Part shown: positions 1 to 9,275 of the stretch, piece by piece | Layout: the number at the start of each line of letters is the position of its first letter | Numbering within the stretch: the stretch's first letter is position 1 | Assembly (NCBI RefSeq): GCF_002289575.1 | Contig: NZ_NTGA01000001.1 | Coordinates: 1-64,000 of the forward strand | Direction: 5' to 3' | From: Dietzia natronolimnaea | GTDB taxonomy: Bacteria; Actinomycetota; Actinomycetes; Mycobacteriales; Mycobacteriaceae | Length of the DNA: 64,000 nucleotides | The notes under the pieces: generated by a model | What the model was told of the DNA's origin: nothing | Database searches by the model: none | Seen by the model: the letters and a program-made list of their open reading frames with translations, nothing else | Made by a program: the position numbers and the translations under genes

Positions 1-69
1 CATACCCAACCTGCGTGGGCAGAACACCTAGACTGTCGGTGCCCGAATTGACACCGAGGAGATCCCACT

Positions 70-1662
70 GTGACAGCATCCGGACGTCCCGTCGTCCTCA
101 TCGCCGACAAGCTCGCCCAGTCGACCGTCGACGCACTCGGCGACGCCGTCGAGGTCCGTTGGGTCGACGGCCCGGATCGCCCCAAGCTCCTCGACGCGGT
201 GAAGGACGCGGAGGCGATCCTCGTCCGCTCGGCCACGACGGTCGACGCCGAGGTGCTCGCCGCGGCGCCCAAGCTCAAGATCATCGGCCGCGCGGGTGTG
301 GGACTGGACAACGTCGAGATCCCCGCCGCCACCGAACGCGGCGTCATGGTGGTCAACGCGCCCACCTCCAACATCCACTCGGCCGCGGAGCACGCGGTGG
401 CGTTGCTCATGTCCGCGTGCCGCCAGATCCCCGCCGCCGATCGCACGTTGCGCGAGCACACGTGGAAGCGGAGCTCCTTCAACGGCGTCGAACTGCTCGG
501 CAAGACCGTCGGTGTGGTGGGCCTGGGTCGGATCGGCCAGTTGGTGGCACAGCGCCTGGCGGCGTTCGAGACCACCCTCATCGCCTACGACCCCTACCTG
601 CCCGCCGCCCGCGCCGCGCAGCTGGGCATCGAGTTGGTCGACATCGACGAGCTGGTCTCCCGCGCCGACATCATCACCATGCACCTGCCCAAGACCAAGG
701 AGACGGCCGGTCTCCTGGACGCCGAGCGGCTGGCCCGCGCCAAGGACGGCGTCGTGATCGTCAACGCCGCCCGCGGTGGGCTGATCGTCGAGGACGCCCT
801 CGTCGACGCACTGAAGTCCGGCAAGGTCCGGTCCGCCGCCCTCGACGTGTTCGACACCGAGCCCTGCACCGATTCGCCGCTGTTCGAGCTCGAGAACACC
901 GTCGTGACCCCCCACCTGGGCGCCTCCACCAGCGAGGCCCAGGACCGCGCCGGCACCGACGTCGCCCGCAGTGTGCTGCTGGCCCTGCGCGGCGAGTTCG
1001 TCCCGGACGCCGTGAACGTCTCCGGCGGCCCGGTCGGCGACGAGGTCGCCCCCTGGCTCGACCTGGTCCGCAAGGTCGGCCTGATCGCCGGCCACCTCTG
1101 CCCGGGTGTGCCGACCACGGTGAACGTCGACGTCGCCGGTGAGCTCGCCGCCGAGCAGGTCGATGTGCTGGGGCTCGCGGCCCTGCGTGGCCTGTTCTCC
1201 GCGATCACCGACGAGCCGGCCACGTTCGTCAACGTGGGTCAGATGGCCGAGCAGCGCGGCGTCACCCACTCGGTGGAGACCCGCAGCGAGTCCAAGTCCT
1301 ACCGCAGCACCGTCACCGTCACCGCGGTGGCCGCGGACGGCGCGACCGGAAAGGTCACCGGAACCCTCTCGGGCCTCGAGAAGGTCCAGAAGATCGTCCG
1401 GATCAACGAGCGCGGCTTCGACCTGCGCGCGCAGGGCCAGAACCTCTTCGTGCACTACTCCGACCGACCGGGTGTGCTCGGCAAGGTCGGTTCCATCCTC
1501 GGCGGGGAGGGCATCGACATCCAGGCCGCCGCCCTGAGCCAGGACGCCACCGGTGAGGGCGCGTCGCTGATCCTGCGGGTCGACCGCGCGGTCGCCGATC
1601 CGACGGTCGACCGGATCGTCTCCGAGCTCGGGGCCACGGCCACCCAGATCAACCTGGACTGA
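70..1662 (+). CDS. serA: D-3-phosphoglycerate dehydrogenase
   Basis: This 530-residue cytosolic enzyme oxidises 3-phosphoglycerate with NAD+, the first step of serine synthesis. Residues 1-315 hold the 2-hydroxyacid dehydrogenase fold with the GxGxxG NAD loop at G151-G156. The catalytic residues are R235 (NAARGG), E265 (DVFDTEP) and H282 (TPHLG). A long intervening domain follows, and an ACT domain begins near residue 459 ([13 protein letters not shown]), as in the long mycobacterial SerA. The GTG start at 70 follows a GAGGAG ribosome site at 56-61. A TAGACT hexamer at 29-34 is a possible -10 box. The leuB start lies 35 bases after the stop, so the two genes are probably co-transcribed. Confidence 0.96.
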   Translation: MTASGRPVVLIADKLAQSTVDALGDAVEVRWVDGPDRPKLLDAVKDAEAILVRSATTVDAEVLAAAPKLKIIGRAGVGLDNVEIPAATERGVMVVNAPTSNIHSAAEHAVALLMSACRQIPAADRTLREHTWKRSSFNGVELLGKTVGVVGLGRIGQLVAQRLAAFETTLIAYDPYLPAARAAQLGIELVDIDELVSRADIITMHLPKTKETAGLLDAERLARAKDGVVIVNAARGGLIVEDALVDALKSGKVRSAALDVFDTEPCTDSPLFELENTVVTPHLGASTSEAQDRAGTDVARSVLLALRGEFVPDAVNVSGGPVGDEVAPWLDLVRKVGLIAGHLCPGVPTTVNVDVAGELAAEQVDVLGLAALRGLFSAITDEPATFVNVGQMAEQRGVTHSVETRSESKSYRSTVTVTAVAADGATGKVTGTLSGLEKVQKIVRINERGFDLRAQGQNLFVHYSDRPGVLGKVGSILGGEGIDIQAAALSQDATGEGASLILRVDRAVADPTVDRIVSELGATATQINLD

Positions 1663-1697
1663 GAGAGACGGGACCGGTGGAGAGGAACACGCAGACG

Positions 1698-2717
1698 ATG
1701 AAGCTCGCAGTCATCCCCGGCGACGGGATCGGTGTCGAGGTGACGGCCGAGGCGATCCGGGTACTGGACGCGCTCGTCCCGGGGGTCGAGAAGACGGAGT
1801 ACGACCTCGGGGCGCGACGCTATCTGCGCACCGGTGAGACGCTCACCGACGCGGATGTCGAGAGCCTGAAGAGCCACGACGCGATCCTGCTCGGCGCTAT
1901 CGGGGACCCGCGCTCCGTGCCCGCCGGCGTGCTCGAACGCGGGATGCTGCTGCCCCTGCGGTTCGCGCTCGACCACCACGTCAACCTCCGCCCGTCGCGT
2001 CTGTACCCGGGCTCGGCGACCCCGCTCAAGAACCCGGGGGAGATCGACTTCGTGGTCGTCCGCGAGGGGACCGAAGGGCTCTACACCGGCAACGGTGGTG
2101 CGATCCGGGTCGGGACGCCCCAGGAGATCGGGACAGAGACCTCGGTCAACACCCGGTTCGGCGTGGAGCGGGTGGTGCGCGACGCCTTCGACCGCGCGCG
2201 GGCCCGCCGCGGCAAGCTCACACTCGTCCACAAGACCAACGTCCTGGTCAATGCGGGCGGACTCTGGCAGCGCACGGTCGACGAGGTGGCCCCGGAGTTC
2301 GCGGACGTCGAGGTGGATTACTGCCATATCGACGCGGCGACGATCTACATGGTGACGGAGCCCTCGCGCTTCGACGTCATCGTCACGGACAACCTCTTCG
2401 GCGACATCATCACCGATCTCGCCGCGGCCGTCACCGGGGGGATCGGCACCGCGGCGTCGGGGAACATCGACGCATCCGGGACCAATCCTTCCATGTTCGA
2501 ACCAGTGCACGGTTCCGCCCCGGACATCGCGGGCCAGGGGAAGGCCGACCCCACCGCGGCCATCCTGTCCGTCGCTCTGATGTTGCGGCATCTCGGGAAG
2601 GCCGCAGAAGCCGACCGGGTGGAGGCCGCGGTCGAGGCGGACCTGGGGTCCCGCGGGGACGGGCCGGTGTCGACGTCCGAGGTCGGGAACCGGATCGTGG
2701 CGGCGCTCGGAGGCTAG
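1698..2717 (+). CDS. leuB: 3-isopropylmalate dehydrogenase
   Basis: LeuB oxidatively decarboxylates 3-isopropylmalate to 2-oxoisocaproate in leucine synthesis. The 339-residue protein begins [15 protein letters not shown], the standard N-terminus of the family. It has the substrate-binding LRPSRLYPG segment and the metal site [11 protein letters not shown] (D231, D236, D240). An in-frame GTG at 1677 would add seven residues. I chose the ATG because homologues start there and an AGAGGA site precedes it. leuB follows serA in the same direction, as in M. tuberculosis. leuC and leuD lie 12 kb away under a separate IclR-linked promoter. Confidence 0.95.
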   Translation: MKLAVIPGDGIGVEVTAEAIRVLDALVPGVEKTEYDLGARRYLRTGETLTDADVESLKSHDAILLGAIGDPRSVPAGVLERGMLLPLRFALDHHVNLRPSRLYPGSATPLKNPGEIDFVVVREGTEGLYTGNGGAIRVGTPQEIGTETSVNTRFGVERVVRDAFDRARARRGKLTLVHKTNVLVNAGGLWQRTVDEVAPEFADVEVDYCHIDAATIYMVTEPSRFDVIVTDNLFGDIITDLAAAVTGGIGTAASGNIDASGTNPSMFEPVHGSAPDIAGQGKADPTAAILSVALMLRHLGKAAEADRVEAAVEADLGSRGDGPVSTSEVGNRIVAALGG

Positions 2718-2737
2718 GACCCGCCACCCACCCTCGC

Positions 2738-2781
2738 GGCCCGCGGGTGTGAATCGCAGGAAGCGCGTCACACCGCGGGCC
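2738..2781. terminator. hairpin after leuB
   Basis: Two arms, 2738-2752 and 2768-2781, pair over 14 bp with one bulged G and a 15-nt loop (GGCCCGCGG against CCGCGGGCC at the base). It sits between the leuB stop and the next start, so it probably ends the serA-leuB transcript. No U-run follows, which is common in actinobacteria. The in-frame GTG at 2749 falls inside the stem, which argues against using it as a start. Confidence 0.6.
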
Positions 2782-2802
2782 GTCGACGTCCACAGTGGAC
2801 CC

Positions 2803-4665
2803 ATGGACGTCGAACTCGTCGAGGTGAGAGATTTCCTCGCCCGGTGCGCCCCTTTCGACCAGCTGACCGTCGATCAGCTCGACCGGATCCCCGCGCAGCT
2901 CTCGCAGCGGTACCACCGCCGGGGGACGGTGATCCTCGACGCGGGTGCCCGGAACGACACCCTGCACCTCATCCGCTCGGGCGCCGTGGAGGTGTGTGAT
3001 CCGGACGGGGCGCTGCTCGACGCGCGAGGAGAGGGGGACTGCTTCGGCTACTCGTCCCTGGCGAGTGGCGGGCCGTCGCGCTACCGGATGGTGGCGGTCG
3101 CCGACACCCTGCTGCTCGAGATGCCCCGCGACGTCCTGGACTCGCTACTCACCGACCACCCGCAGCTGGGCCTGTTCTTCGGCGAACGCAGCGAGCGGAT
3201 CCGTCAGGACCTCGCCTCGGCCCGACTCGAGGCCGCGGGAGGGGACGCGCTCGGTACGCCGGTCGGGGAGTTGCTCGCCCGCGACGCGGTGACAACCGGA
3301 CCCGACACCGCCATCCGTGACGCCGCATGGTTGATGACCGAGCGCCGCGTATCCGCGCTGCTCGTCGTTGAAGCGGGTCGCGTGGTGGGCATCTTCACCG
3401 ACCGGGACCTGCGCTCGAAGGTCGTTGCGGTCGGCGGCGACACCGGGGGCCCGGTGTCGGCCATCATGACCCCGGACCCCGTCACGGTCGACGCCGGGAC
3501 CCGCGCGTTCGACGCCACGCTCCTCCAGATCGACCGCGGGGTCCATCACCTGCCGGTCTGCGAGGACGGCGCGCCGGTGGGGATGGTGACCAGCGGGGAC
3601 CTGCTCCGCCTGGCGCAGACCGACCCCGTCTACCTCGCGGCCCGCATCGCCCGCGCACCCGACGCAGAGGGGGTCGCGCACCTGGCCGCGAGGCTGCCCG
3701 CGCTTGTCGGGGAGTTCGTCCGCCGCGGCACCGCCCCCCAGGACATCGGGCGGGTCGTCACGGCCACCGCGGACGCGGCGACCCGTCGACTGATCTCCCT
3801 GGCCGAGGGCGAGCTGGGACCACCGCCGGTGGCGTACTGCTGGGTCGGGCTCGGTTCCCAGGCACGAGGGGAACTGGGCGTGGCGAGCGACCAGGACAAC
3901 GCGCTCATCCTGGACGATGCGGCGGAGACGACACCCGACGCGGACCGGTACTTCGCCGAGCTGGCCGGGCAGGTGTGTGCAGGTCTCGACCGGTCGGGAT
4001 TCCCGCTGTGTCCGGGCGACGTCATGGCCTCCACCCCGGCGTGGCGTCGCACGTGCGCGTCCTGGGAACGCCAGGTGGGGGACTGGGTCCGGGCACCGGG
4101 AGCGGACGCCGTCCTGAACACCCAGGTCTTCCTGGACATCCGCCCCGTCCACGGGGACACCTCGCTGTTCATGAGGGTCCGGGACGAGATGCTCGCGCGC
4201 GCCGAGGGCAGCCTGCGGTTCCAGGCCCACCTCGCCCGGATCGCCTGCGAGTGGCGTCCGCCGCTGGGGTTCTTCCGCGGGCTGGTGGTGGAACGGCGGG
4301 GCGAGTACCGCAACACCCTCGACCTCAAGGCCGGGGGGATCGCGCCGGTGGTGCAGATCGCCCGCGTGTACGCCCTCTCCGCAGGGCTCGACGAGGTCTC
4401 CACGCTCGGTCGCCTCGACGCCGCGGCCGGGGCGGGTGTGATCGCGCGCGCGGATGCGGAGGACCTGTCCGAGGCCTTCCGGTTCCTGCGCGGCCTGACC
4501 TACAGCCATCACGCACGCCAGATCGCGGACGACGACCCGCAGGACAACCACCTCGACCCGGGAACGCTGAGCTCCGCCGACCGCCACCGTCTCCGCGCCG
4601 CGTTCCGGATCATCGCCGGGGTGCAGGGCTCGCTCGGCTTGAAATACCGGGTCGGGCAGATGTGA
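2803..4665 (+). CDS. cNMP-binding/CBS/DUF294 nucleotidyltransferase protein
   Basis: This 620-residue protein has the DUF294 family architecture. A cyclic-nucleotide-binding fold occupies about residues 10-130, a CBS pair about 160-275, and a polymerase-beta-type nucleotidyltransferase domain about 320-420, followed by the DUF294 C-terminal helical domain. The transferase signature is intact: G351-S352, then D363-Q-D365 in SDQDNALI. The cNMP fold lacks the usual FGE phosphate cassette (it reads FGYSSL), so it may not bind cAMP. ATG 2803 is preferred over GTG 2749, which lies in a hairpin. The stop overlaps the ATG of the exonuclease gene (TGATG), indicating coupled translation. Substrate and target are unknown; regulated nucleotide transfer is inferred. 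Confidence 0.82.
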   Translation: MDVELVEVRDFLARCAPFDQLTVDQLDRIPAQLSQRYHRRGTVILDAGARNDTLHLIRSGAVEVCDPDGALLDARGEGDCFGYSSLASGGPSRYRMVAVADTLLLEMPRDVLDSLLTDHPQLGLFFGERSERIRQDLASARLEAAGGDALGTPVGELLARDAVTTGPDTAIRDAAWLMTERRVSALLVVEAGRVVGIFTDRDLRSKVVAVGGDTGGPVSAIMTPDPVTVDAGTRAFDATLLQIDRGVHHLPVCEDGAPVGMVTSGDLLRLAQTDPVYLAARIARAPDAEGVAHLAARLPALVGEFVRRGTAPQDIGRVVTATADAATRRLISLAEGELGPPPVAYCWVGLGSQARGELGVASDQDNALILDDAAETTPDADRYFAELAGQVCAGLDRSGFPLCPGDVMASTPAWRRTCASWERQVGDWVRAPGADAVLNTQVFLDIRPVHGDTSLFMRVRDEMLARAEGSLRFQAHLARIACEWRPPLGFFRGLVVERRGEYRNTLDLKAGGIAPVVQIARVYALSAGLDEVSTLGRLDAAAGAGVIARADAEDLSEAFRFLRGLTYSHHARQIADDDPQDNHLDPGTLSSADRHRLRAAFRIIAGVQGSLGLKYRVGQM

Positions 4666-5378
4666 TGCGCGACTTGTTCACCCGGTCGGGGCGTCGGCGG
4701 CGCACTGCACGGCGGCTTCCCGACGGCCCGCTGCGTCGCTACCTCGAGACCCCGCCGCCGGCGTCGTCGACCCCGTTGGCCGATCTGCGGCTGCTGGCGG
4801 TGGACGTGGAGACCACGGGGCTCGACCCCCGGCGCCACCGCGTCCTGTCCGTGGGGCTGGTGCCCGTGGACGGCGACCGGATCGACCTCGGCGGTGCGCG
4901 GTCCATGATCCTCCGAGACGACCACGCCGACGAGGCCGAGGGGGTGGGGCAGAGCGCCACGCTGCACGGCATCACCGACGACACGGTGGCCACCGGAGTC
5001 GGGGTCGGCGCGGTCCTGGACCAGTTCTTCGCCGCGTTGACCGGGCGGGTGCTCGTCGCCCACTACAGTCGTATAGAGACAGAGTTCCTCGGCTCGCTGT
5101 GCTCCACCGCCCACGACGTGCGGCCGCCGTTCGTGCCGGTCGACACCCTCGAGCTGCACCGCCGCGTGCTCGGTGGGGGGGTCGACATGGGTTTCGCCCC
5201 GGAAGCCTCCCCGGACGAACTGCGGTTGTGGCGTGCGCGGCGGCGGTACGGACTCCCGCGCTACCGGGCGCACGACGCACTGATCGACGCGCTCGCCTGC
5301 GCGGAGTTGTACCTGGCGCAGACGGCCGAGCTGCGCGACCGCGGGGTCACGACGCTCCGAGATCTGGGAACGGCATAG
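4665..5378 (+). CDS. DEDDh 3'-5' exonuclease, DnaQ/PolC-like
   Basis: The 237-residue protein is a DnaQ-superfamily exonuclease. Motif I is VDVETTG with D47 and E49. Motif III is AHDALIDALA with H203 and D208, which makes it a DEDDh type. Motif II reads LVAHYSRIETEFL, with E138 where most relatives have Asp. The first 35 residues are basic and probably disordered. Its ATG overlaps the stop of the DUF294 gene by one base. Such pairs of a DUF294 protein and a PolC-type exonuclease recur in bacteria, which suggests a joint function. It is not the replicative epsilon subunit judging by context. Its TAG stop is shared with the -10 box of the next gene. Confidence 0.85.
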   Translation: MRDLFTRSGRRRRTARRLPDGPLRRYLETPPPASSTPLADLRLLAVDVETTGLDPRRHRVLSVGLVPVDGDRIDLGGARSMILRDDHADEAEGVGQSATLHGITDDTVATGVGVGAVLDQFFAALTGRVLVAHYSRIETEFLGSLCSTAHDVRPPFVPVDTLELHRRVLGGGVDMGFAPEASPDELRLWRARRRYGLPRYRAHDALIDALACAELYLAQTAELRDRGVTTLRDLGTA

Positions 5379-5381
5379 GAT
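5376..5381 (+). promoter_or_regulatory. -10 box of a leaderless promoter, sharing a TAG stop
   Basis: TAGGAT lies seven bases before ATG 5389 and no Shine-Dalgarno lies between. Its first three bases are the stop codon of the exonuclease gene. A transcript from this box would start at or beside the ATG. Confidence 0.6.
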
Positions 5382-5388
5382 CGCGGGT

Positions 5389-6183
5389 ATGCGTCTCGCC
5401 CGTATCGCCCACCCGCAGGGATTCGCCTTCGTCGAGGTTCGAGGGGACGTCACCGACCCCGCCACCCTCACCTGCGCGGAGATCTCGGAACACCCCTTCG
5501 GCACCCCGGAGTTCACCGGTCGCGAATGGCCGCTGGCCGACGTGCGCCTGCTCGCTCCGATCCTCGCCTCAAAGGTGGTGTGTGTGGGCAAGAACTATGC
5601 CGAGCACGCGCAGGAGATGGGCTCCGAGGCGCCCGCCGAGCCGCTGATCTTCCTCAAGCCCAACACCTCCGTGGTCGGCCCCGAGGCCGCGATCGCCTAC
5701 CCTCCCAGCTCCGAGCGGGTGGACCACGAGGGCGAACTCGCCGTGGTGATCGGGCAGCCCTGTCGCGACGTCGCGGCCGCCCGGGCCGACGAGGTCATCC
5801 TCGGCTACACCTGCGCCAACGACGTGACGGCCCGTGACCAGCAGCTCGCGGACGGTCAGTGGACGCGGGGGAAGGGGTACGACACCTTCTGCCCGCTGGG
5901 CCCGTGGATCGTCACCGACCTCGACCCGAACGGCCTCGACGTCCGCACCACCGTGCACCACCCGGACGGCTCCTCGGAGGTACGCCAGGACGGCAACACC
6001 TCCCAGTTCATGCACACCGTGGGGGAGATCATCGAGTACGTCAGCAGGGTCATGACGTTGCTTCCGGGCGACGTCGTGTTGACGGGCACGCCCGCCGGGG
6101 TGGGGCCGATGCTGCCCGGTGACCGGGTCACCGTGGAGATCGAGGGCATCGGGTCGCTGAGCAACCCCGTCGTCGACAGGTAG
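5389..6183 (+). CDS. fumarylacetoacetate hydrolase-family protein
   Basis: This 264-residue protein belongs to the FAH superfamily (annotated in relatives as 2-hydroxyhepta-2,4-diene-1,7-dioate isomerase). The metal ligands are visible as E114 and E116 (HEGELAVVIG) and D145 (CANDVTARD), and the conserved lysine is K162 (RGKGYDTFCPLGP). A small N-terminal domain precedes the catalytic fold, as in Rv2993c, which occupies the same position next to gltX in M. tuberculosis. Members act on 2-hydroxy-dienoates, acylpyruvates or oxaloacetate, and the substrate here cannot be read from sequence. The gene converges on the isochorismate synthase gene with six bases between the stops. Confidence 0.88.
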   Translation: MRLARIAHPQGFAFVEVRGDVTDPATLTCAEISEHPFGTPEFTGREWPLADVRLLAPILASKVVCVGKNYAEHAQEMGSEAPAEPLIFLKPNTSVVGPEAAIAYPPSSERVDHEGELAVVIGQPCRDVAAARADEVILGYTCANDVTARDQQLADGQWTRGKGYDTFCPLGPWIVTDLDPNGLDVRTTVHHPDGSSEVRQDGNTSQFMHTVGEIIEYVSRVMTLLPGDVVLTGTPAGVGPMLPGDRVTVEIEGIGSLSNPVVDR

Positions 6184-6189
6184 GTCGGG

Positions 6190-7320
6190 TCACACGGCGC
6201 CCAGGGCGGTGAGGACCGTCCGGAGCTTGGCGGCGGTCTCGGCGACCTCGTCGTCCGGGTCGGAGTCGGCGACGAGGCCCCCGCCCGCCCAGGCGAGCGC
6301 CCCGGTGCGATCCGCGTCGATCTCGGCGCAGCGGATGGTGACCATCCAGTCCCCGTCGCCGCCCGCGTCCGCCCAGCCGACCGCCCCCGAGTAGAAGCCG
6401 CGCTCGCCCTCGAGTCCCGCGATCACGCGCCTGGCCTCGTCGGTGGGGGTCCCGCACACCGCGGGCGTCGGATGCACGGCCAACGCGAGGTCGAGCGCCG
6501 TGGTCCGGGGGTCGGCGATCCGTCCGCGGATCCGGGTCCCCAGATGCCACATCTCACGGGTCGAGGTGAGCGAGGGGCGCTCCGGGATCTGCAAGTCCCG
6601 GCAGAAGGGTGCCAGGGCCGACGCGAGGGAATCCACGACGAACGCGTGTTCCGCGGCGTCCTTGCCCGAGGCCCGCAGTGCGCGCCCCGCGGCCTGGTCC
6701 TCGGATGTGTCGCGGGAACGGGGAGCCGAACCGGCGAGGGGGTGGCATTCCACCACGTCCCCCCGGCGGCGCACCAGGAGTTCCGGGCTCGACCCCACCA
6801 GTATTCTGCCGGTGTGTCGCCCACCGGCGGGGGTCAGGTCGACCAGGAACCCGTCGGCGGACGGGCTCGAATCGATGAGCGCCGCGCACACCGCGTGGGG
6901 GTCTATCGGGTCCTGCGCGAGCAACCGGACCGCGCGGGCGAGCACCACCTTGGACAGTCCACCGGCGCGGATCCCGGCGATCGCGGTCGCCACGCGGTGC
7001 CGGTGGACCTCCGTGGAGGGGATCTCCTCGGCGACGCGGGCACGTGTGCGGATCGAGCGGAAGTAGGCGGGGGGTTCGAGGGGGCCGTCGGTCCGGACCA
7101 CGATGTCGGGCTCCACCAACGCCGCCCGCGCATCGGGTTCGAACCCCAGGGCGCCCACCACCAGGCCGCAGTCCCCGGACCTCAGCGCCAGCGCGGCGTC
7201 CGCCGGATCGGGGAAGGAGCGGAGGGACCCCTGGGTGCGCAGTGAGCCCGTGGGGCGGGACAGGAGGAAGTCCGGAGCGGTGACAGGCCTGGCGGCGTCG
7301 GGGTGGAGCCCTGACGCCAC
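6190..7320 (-). CDS. isochorismate synthase
   Basis: The 376-residue protein is a chorismate-utilising enzyme of the MenF/EntC/DhbC group, which isomerises chorismate to isochorismate for menaquinone or siderophore synthesis. Diagnostic segments are [14 protein letters not shown], the AGSAPRSRD region, [26 protein letters not shown] and the C-terminal [16 protein letters not shown] metal-binding helix. I chose GTG 7320 because GAGGAGG lies seven bases upstream. Longer in-frame extensions would run through the gltX promoter and start. No other siderophore or menaquinone gene is adjacent. With no aryl-carrier or synthetase genes nearby, menaquinone is the more economical assignment, but this is inference. 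Confidence 0.9.
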   Translation of the reverse strand: MASGLHPDAARPVTAPDFLLSRPTGSLRTQGSLRSFPDPADAALALRSGDCGLVVGALGFEPDARAALVEPDIVVRTDGPLEPPAYFRSIRTRARVAEEIPSTEVHRHRVATAIAGIRAGGLSKVVLARAVRLLAQDPIDPHAVCAALIDSSPSADGFLVDLTPAGGRHTGRILVGSSPELLVRRRGDVVECHPLAGSAPRSRDTSEDQAAGRALRASGKDAAEHAFVVDSLASALAPFCRDLQIPERPSLTSTREMWHLGTRIRGRIADPRTTALDLALAVHPTPAVCGTPTDEARRVIAGLEGERGFYSGAVGWADAGGDGDWMVTIRCAEIDADRTGALAWAGGGLVADSDPDDEVAETAAKLRTVLTALGAV

Positions 7321-7431
7321 GGTTCGCCTCCTCGACTCCGACCGGGTGTGGATCGCGCGTGAAGGGCGCACCACGGGTACCCGGCCGATCCTAGGCCGGT
7401 CCTGCGCGGGGGTGCGAGCCGGGACCGTCTC

Positions 7432-7437
7432 TAGGAT
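7432..7437 (+). promoter_or_regulatory. -10 box of leaderless gltX
   Basis: TAGGAT lies seven bases before ATG 7445, without a Shine-Dalgarno between them. The divergent isochorismate synthase starts at 7320, so this 125-bp gap holds both promoters. Confidence 0.55.
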
Positions 7438-7444
7438 GGTGGGC

Positions 7445-8929
7445 ATGACAGCACAAGACGTCCGTGTCCGCTTCTGCCCGTCGCCCACCGGGACACCCCA
7501 CGTGGGACTGGTCAGGACGGCGCTGTTCAACTGGGCCCACGCGCGGCACACGGGCGGGACCTTCGTCTTCCGTATCGAGGACACCGACGCCGCACGCGAC
7601 TCGGAGGAGTCGTACCAGGCGTTGCTCGACGCGCTCCGGTGGCTGGGACTGGACTGGGACGAGGGGCCGGAGGTGGGCGGACCGTACGCCCCCTACCGCC
7701 AGTCCGAGCGACGCGACCAGCACCTCGACGTGGTGCGCAGGCTCGTCGACGCCGGCGAGGCCTACGAGTCCTTCTCGACGGCCGAGGAGGTCGAGGCCCG
7801 CCACCGCGCGGCCGGGCGTGATCCCAAACTCGGGTACGACGGGTACGACCGCGACCTGACGGAGGAGCAGAAGCAGGCCTACCGGGATGAGGGGCGTGGC
7901 GCGGTGATCCGGCTCCGGATGCCGGACGAGGACCTGGGGTGGGACGATCTCGTCCGCGGCGAGACCGTCTTCAAGGCCGGCACCGTTCCGGACTTCGCGC
8001 TCACGCGGGGCAACGGGGTCCCCCTCTACACCCTGGTGAACCCGGTGGACGACGCGCTCATGCAGATCACCCATGTGCTCCGGGGCGAGGACCTGCTCAG
8101 TTCCACTCCCCGGCAGATCGCGCTCTACCGCGCACTGACGCGGATCGGGGTGGCCGAGCGTGTCCCCGAGTTCGGGCACCTGCCGTTCGTCATGGGCGAG
8201 GGGAACAAGAAGCTGTCCAAGCGGGACCCGGAGTCGGATCTGTTCCTGCACCGTGACCGAGGGATGTTGCCCGAGGGACTGCTCAACTACCTGGCGCTGT
8301 TGGGGTGGGGGTTGTCGGACGACCGCGATGTGTTCTCCCTGCAGGAGATGGTGGAGGCCTTCGACGTACGTCAGGTCAACGCCAACCCCGCCCGCTTCGA
8401 CCAGAAGAAGGCGGACGCGATCAACGCCGAGCACATCCGGCGGCTCCCCCCTGAGGTGTTCGCGCGTCGGCTGCGGGACTACCTCGAGGCGCACCCGTCC
8501 GAGGACGGCCTGACGCTGCCGGCCGGGCTGGACGGCGAGCGGTGGGCGGTCGTGGCCGATCTGCTGCAGACCCGCATCGTCGTCCTGTCCGACGCGTGGA
8601 ACCTCATCCGTTTCCTCGTGGTGGACGAGGCGCAGTTCGTCGTCGATCCCGGATCCGCCGCCAAGAACCTCAAGGCCGACTCCCGCGAGGTCGTGGACGC
8701 GGCCATGGGCGCGTTGGACGCGATACCGGAGTGGACCACCCCGGCGATCGAGGCGGCGCTCTCCGGTGCGCTGGTGGACGGCCTCGGGATCAAGCCACGC
8801 AAGGCCTATGGTCCGATCCGGGTCGCGGTGACCGGATCGCACATCTCGCCGCCCCTGTTCGAATCGCTGGAACTGCTGGGTCGTGAGCTGACCCTGGCCC
8901 GGTTGCGGGCCGCGCCGATCGCAGACTGA
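7445..8929 (+). CDS. gltX: glutamyl-tRNA synthetase
   Basis: GltX charges tRNA-Glu with glutamate. In bacteria with GatCAB, as expected here, it also mischarges tRNA-Gln. The 494-residue protein has the class I HIGH-type motif at 12-21 ([10 protein letters not shown]) and the KMSKS-type motif KKLSKR at 255-260, followed by the helical anticodon-binding domain. The ATG at 7445 is placed seven bases after a TAGGAT box. An ATG at 7436 overlaps that box and is less likely. Both of its likely substrates, tRNA-Gln(CTG) and tRNA-Glu(CTC), are encoded immediately downstream, the same arrangement seen near Rv2992c in M. tuberculosis. Confidence 0.96.
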   Translation: MTAQDVRVRFCPSPTGTPHVGLVRTALFNWAHARHTGGTFVFRIEDTDAARDSEESYQALLDALRWLGLDWDEGPEVGGPYAPYRQSERRDQHLDVVRRLVDAGEAYESFSTAEEVEARHRAAGRDPKLGYDGYDRDLTEEQKQAYRDEGRGAVIRLRMPDEDLGWDDLVRGETVFKAGTVPDFALTRGNGVPLYTLVNPVDDALMQITHVLRGEDLLSSTPRQIALYRALTRIGVAERVPEFGHLPFVMGEGNKKLSKRDPESDLFLHRDRGMLPEGLLNYLALLGWGLSDDRDVFSLQEMVEAFDVRQVNANPARFDQKKADAINAEHIRRLPPEVFARRLRDYLEAHPSEDGLTLPAGLDGERWAVVADLLQTRIVVLSDAWNLIRFLVVDEAQFVVDPGSAAKNLKADSREVVDAAMGALDAIPEWTTPAIEAALSGALVDGLGIKPRKAYGPIRVAVTGSHISPPLFESLELLGRELTLARLRAAPIAD

Positions 8930-8938
8930 CCAGGCGAT

Positions 8939-8967
8939 TTGCTATTCACCCTCGGTGCTTTGATAGT
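8939..8967 (+). promoter_or_regulatory. promoter of the tRNA-Gln/tRNA-Glu unit
   Basis: TTGCTA at 8939-8944 and GATAGT at 8962-8967 are separated by 17 bp. Transcription would start near 8974, about 35 bases before tRNA-Gln. Confidence 0.55.
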
Positions 8968-9008
8968 CTCTTCGAGGTCGCCCCGCACGGGCGGACAAGT
9001 GAATACAG

Positions 9009-9080
9009 TGGCCTATGGTGTAATTGGCAACACAGCGGTTTCTGGTACCGTCGTTCTAGGTTCGAGTCCTGGTAGGCCAG
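9009..9080 (+). tRNA. tRNA-Gln (CTG)
   Basis: A 72-nt cloverleaf. The acceptor arm TGGCCTA pairs with TAGGCCA, followed by discriminator G. The anticodon stem GCGGT/ACCGT encloses TTCTGGT with anticodon CTG. The T arm is CTAGG-TTCGAGT-CCTGG. CCA is not encoded. Confidence 0.95.
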
Positions 9081-9134
9081 CTGAGCGCGCACAGCGCTCA
9101 CTGCAGCGGTTCCTTCAGCGGAACCGCGTCCTGA

Positions 9135-9207
9135 GCCCCCGTCGTCTAGCGGCCTAGGACGCCGCCCTCTCACGGCGGTAGCGTGGGTTCGAATCCCATC
9201 GGGGGTA
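9135..9207 (+). tRNA. tRNA-Glu (CTC), first copy
   Basis: A 73-nt cloverleaf. The acceptor arm GCCCCCG pairs with CGGGGGT, then discriminator A. The anticodon stem CCGCC/GGCGG encloses CTCTCAC with anticodon CTC. The T loop is TTCGAAT. It is probably co-transcribed with tRNA-Gln 54 bases upstream. It is identical to the copy at 12777. Confidence 0.96.
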
Positions 9208-9212
9208 CACAC

Positions 9213-9248
9213 GAGAACACCCGGAGCGCTCATGCTCCGGGTGTTCTC
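9213..9248 (+). terminator. terminator of the tRNA-Gln/tRNA-Glu unit
   Basis: A perfect 15-bp inverted repeat (GAGAACACCCGGAGC and its complement, 9213-9227 and 9234-9248) with a 6-nt loop, six bases after the tRNA-Glu discriminator. There is no U-run. Confidence 0.85.
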
Positions 9249-9275
9249 TGTCGTCCCGGCTCGGCCGCCTCCCGG

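Noticed and set aside
2749-2802. Upstream GTG start for the DUF294 gene
   Set aside because: It lies within a terminator-like stem and the added residues (NRRKRVTPRAV) are not typical of the family. ATG 2803 fits better.
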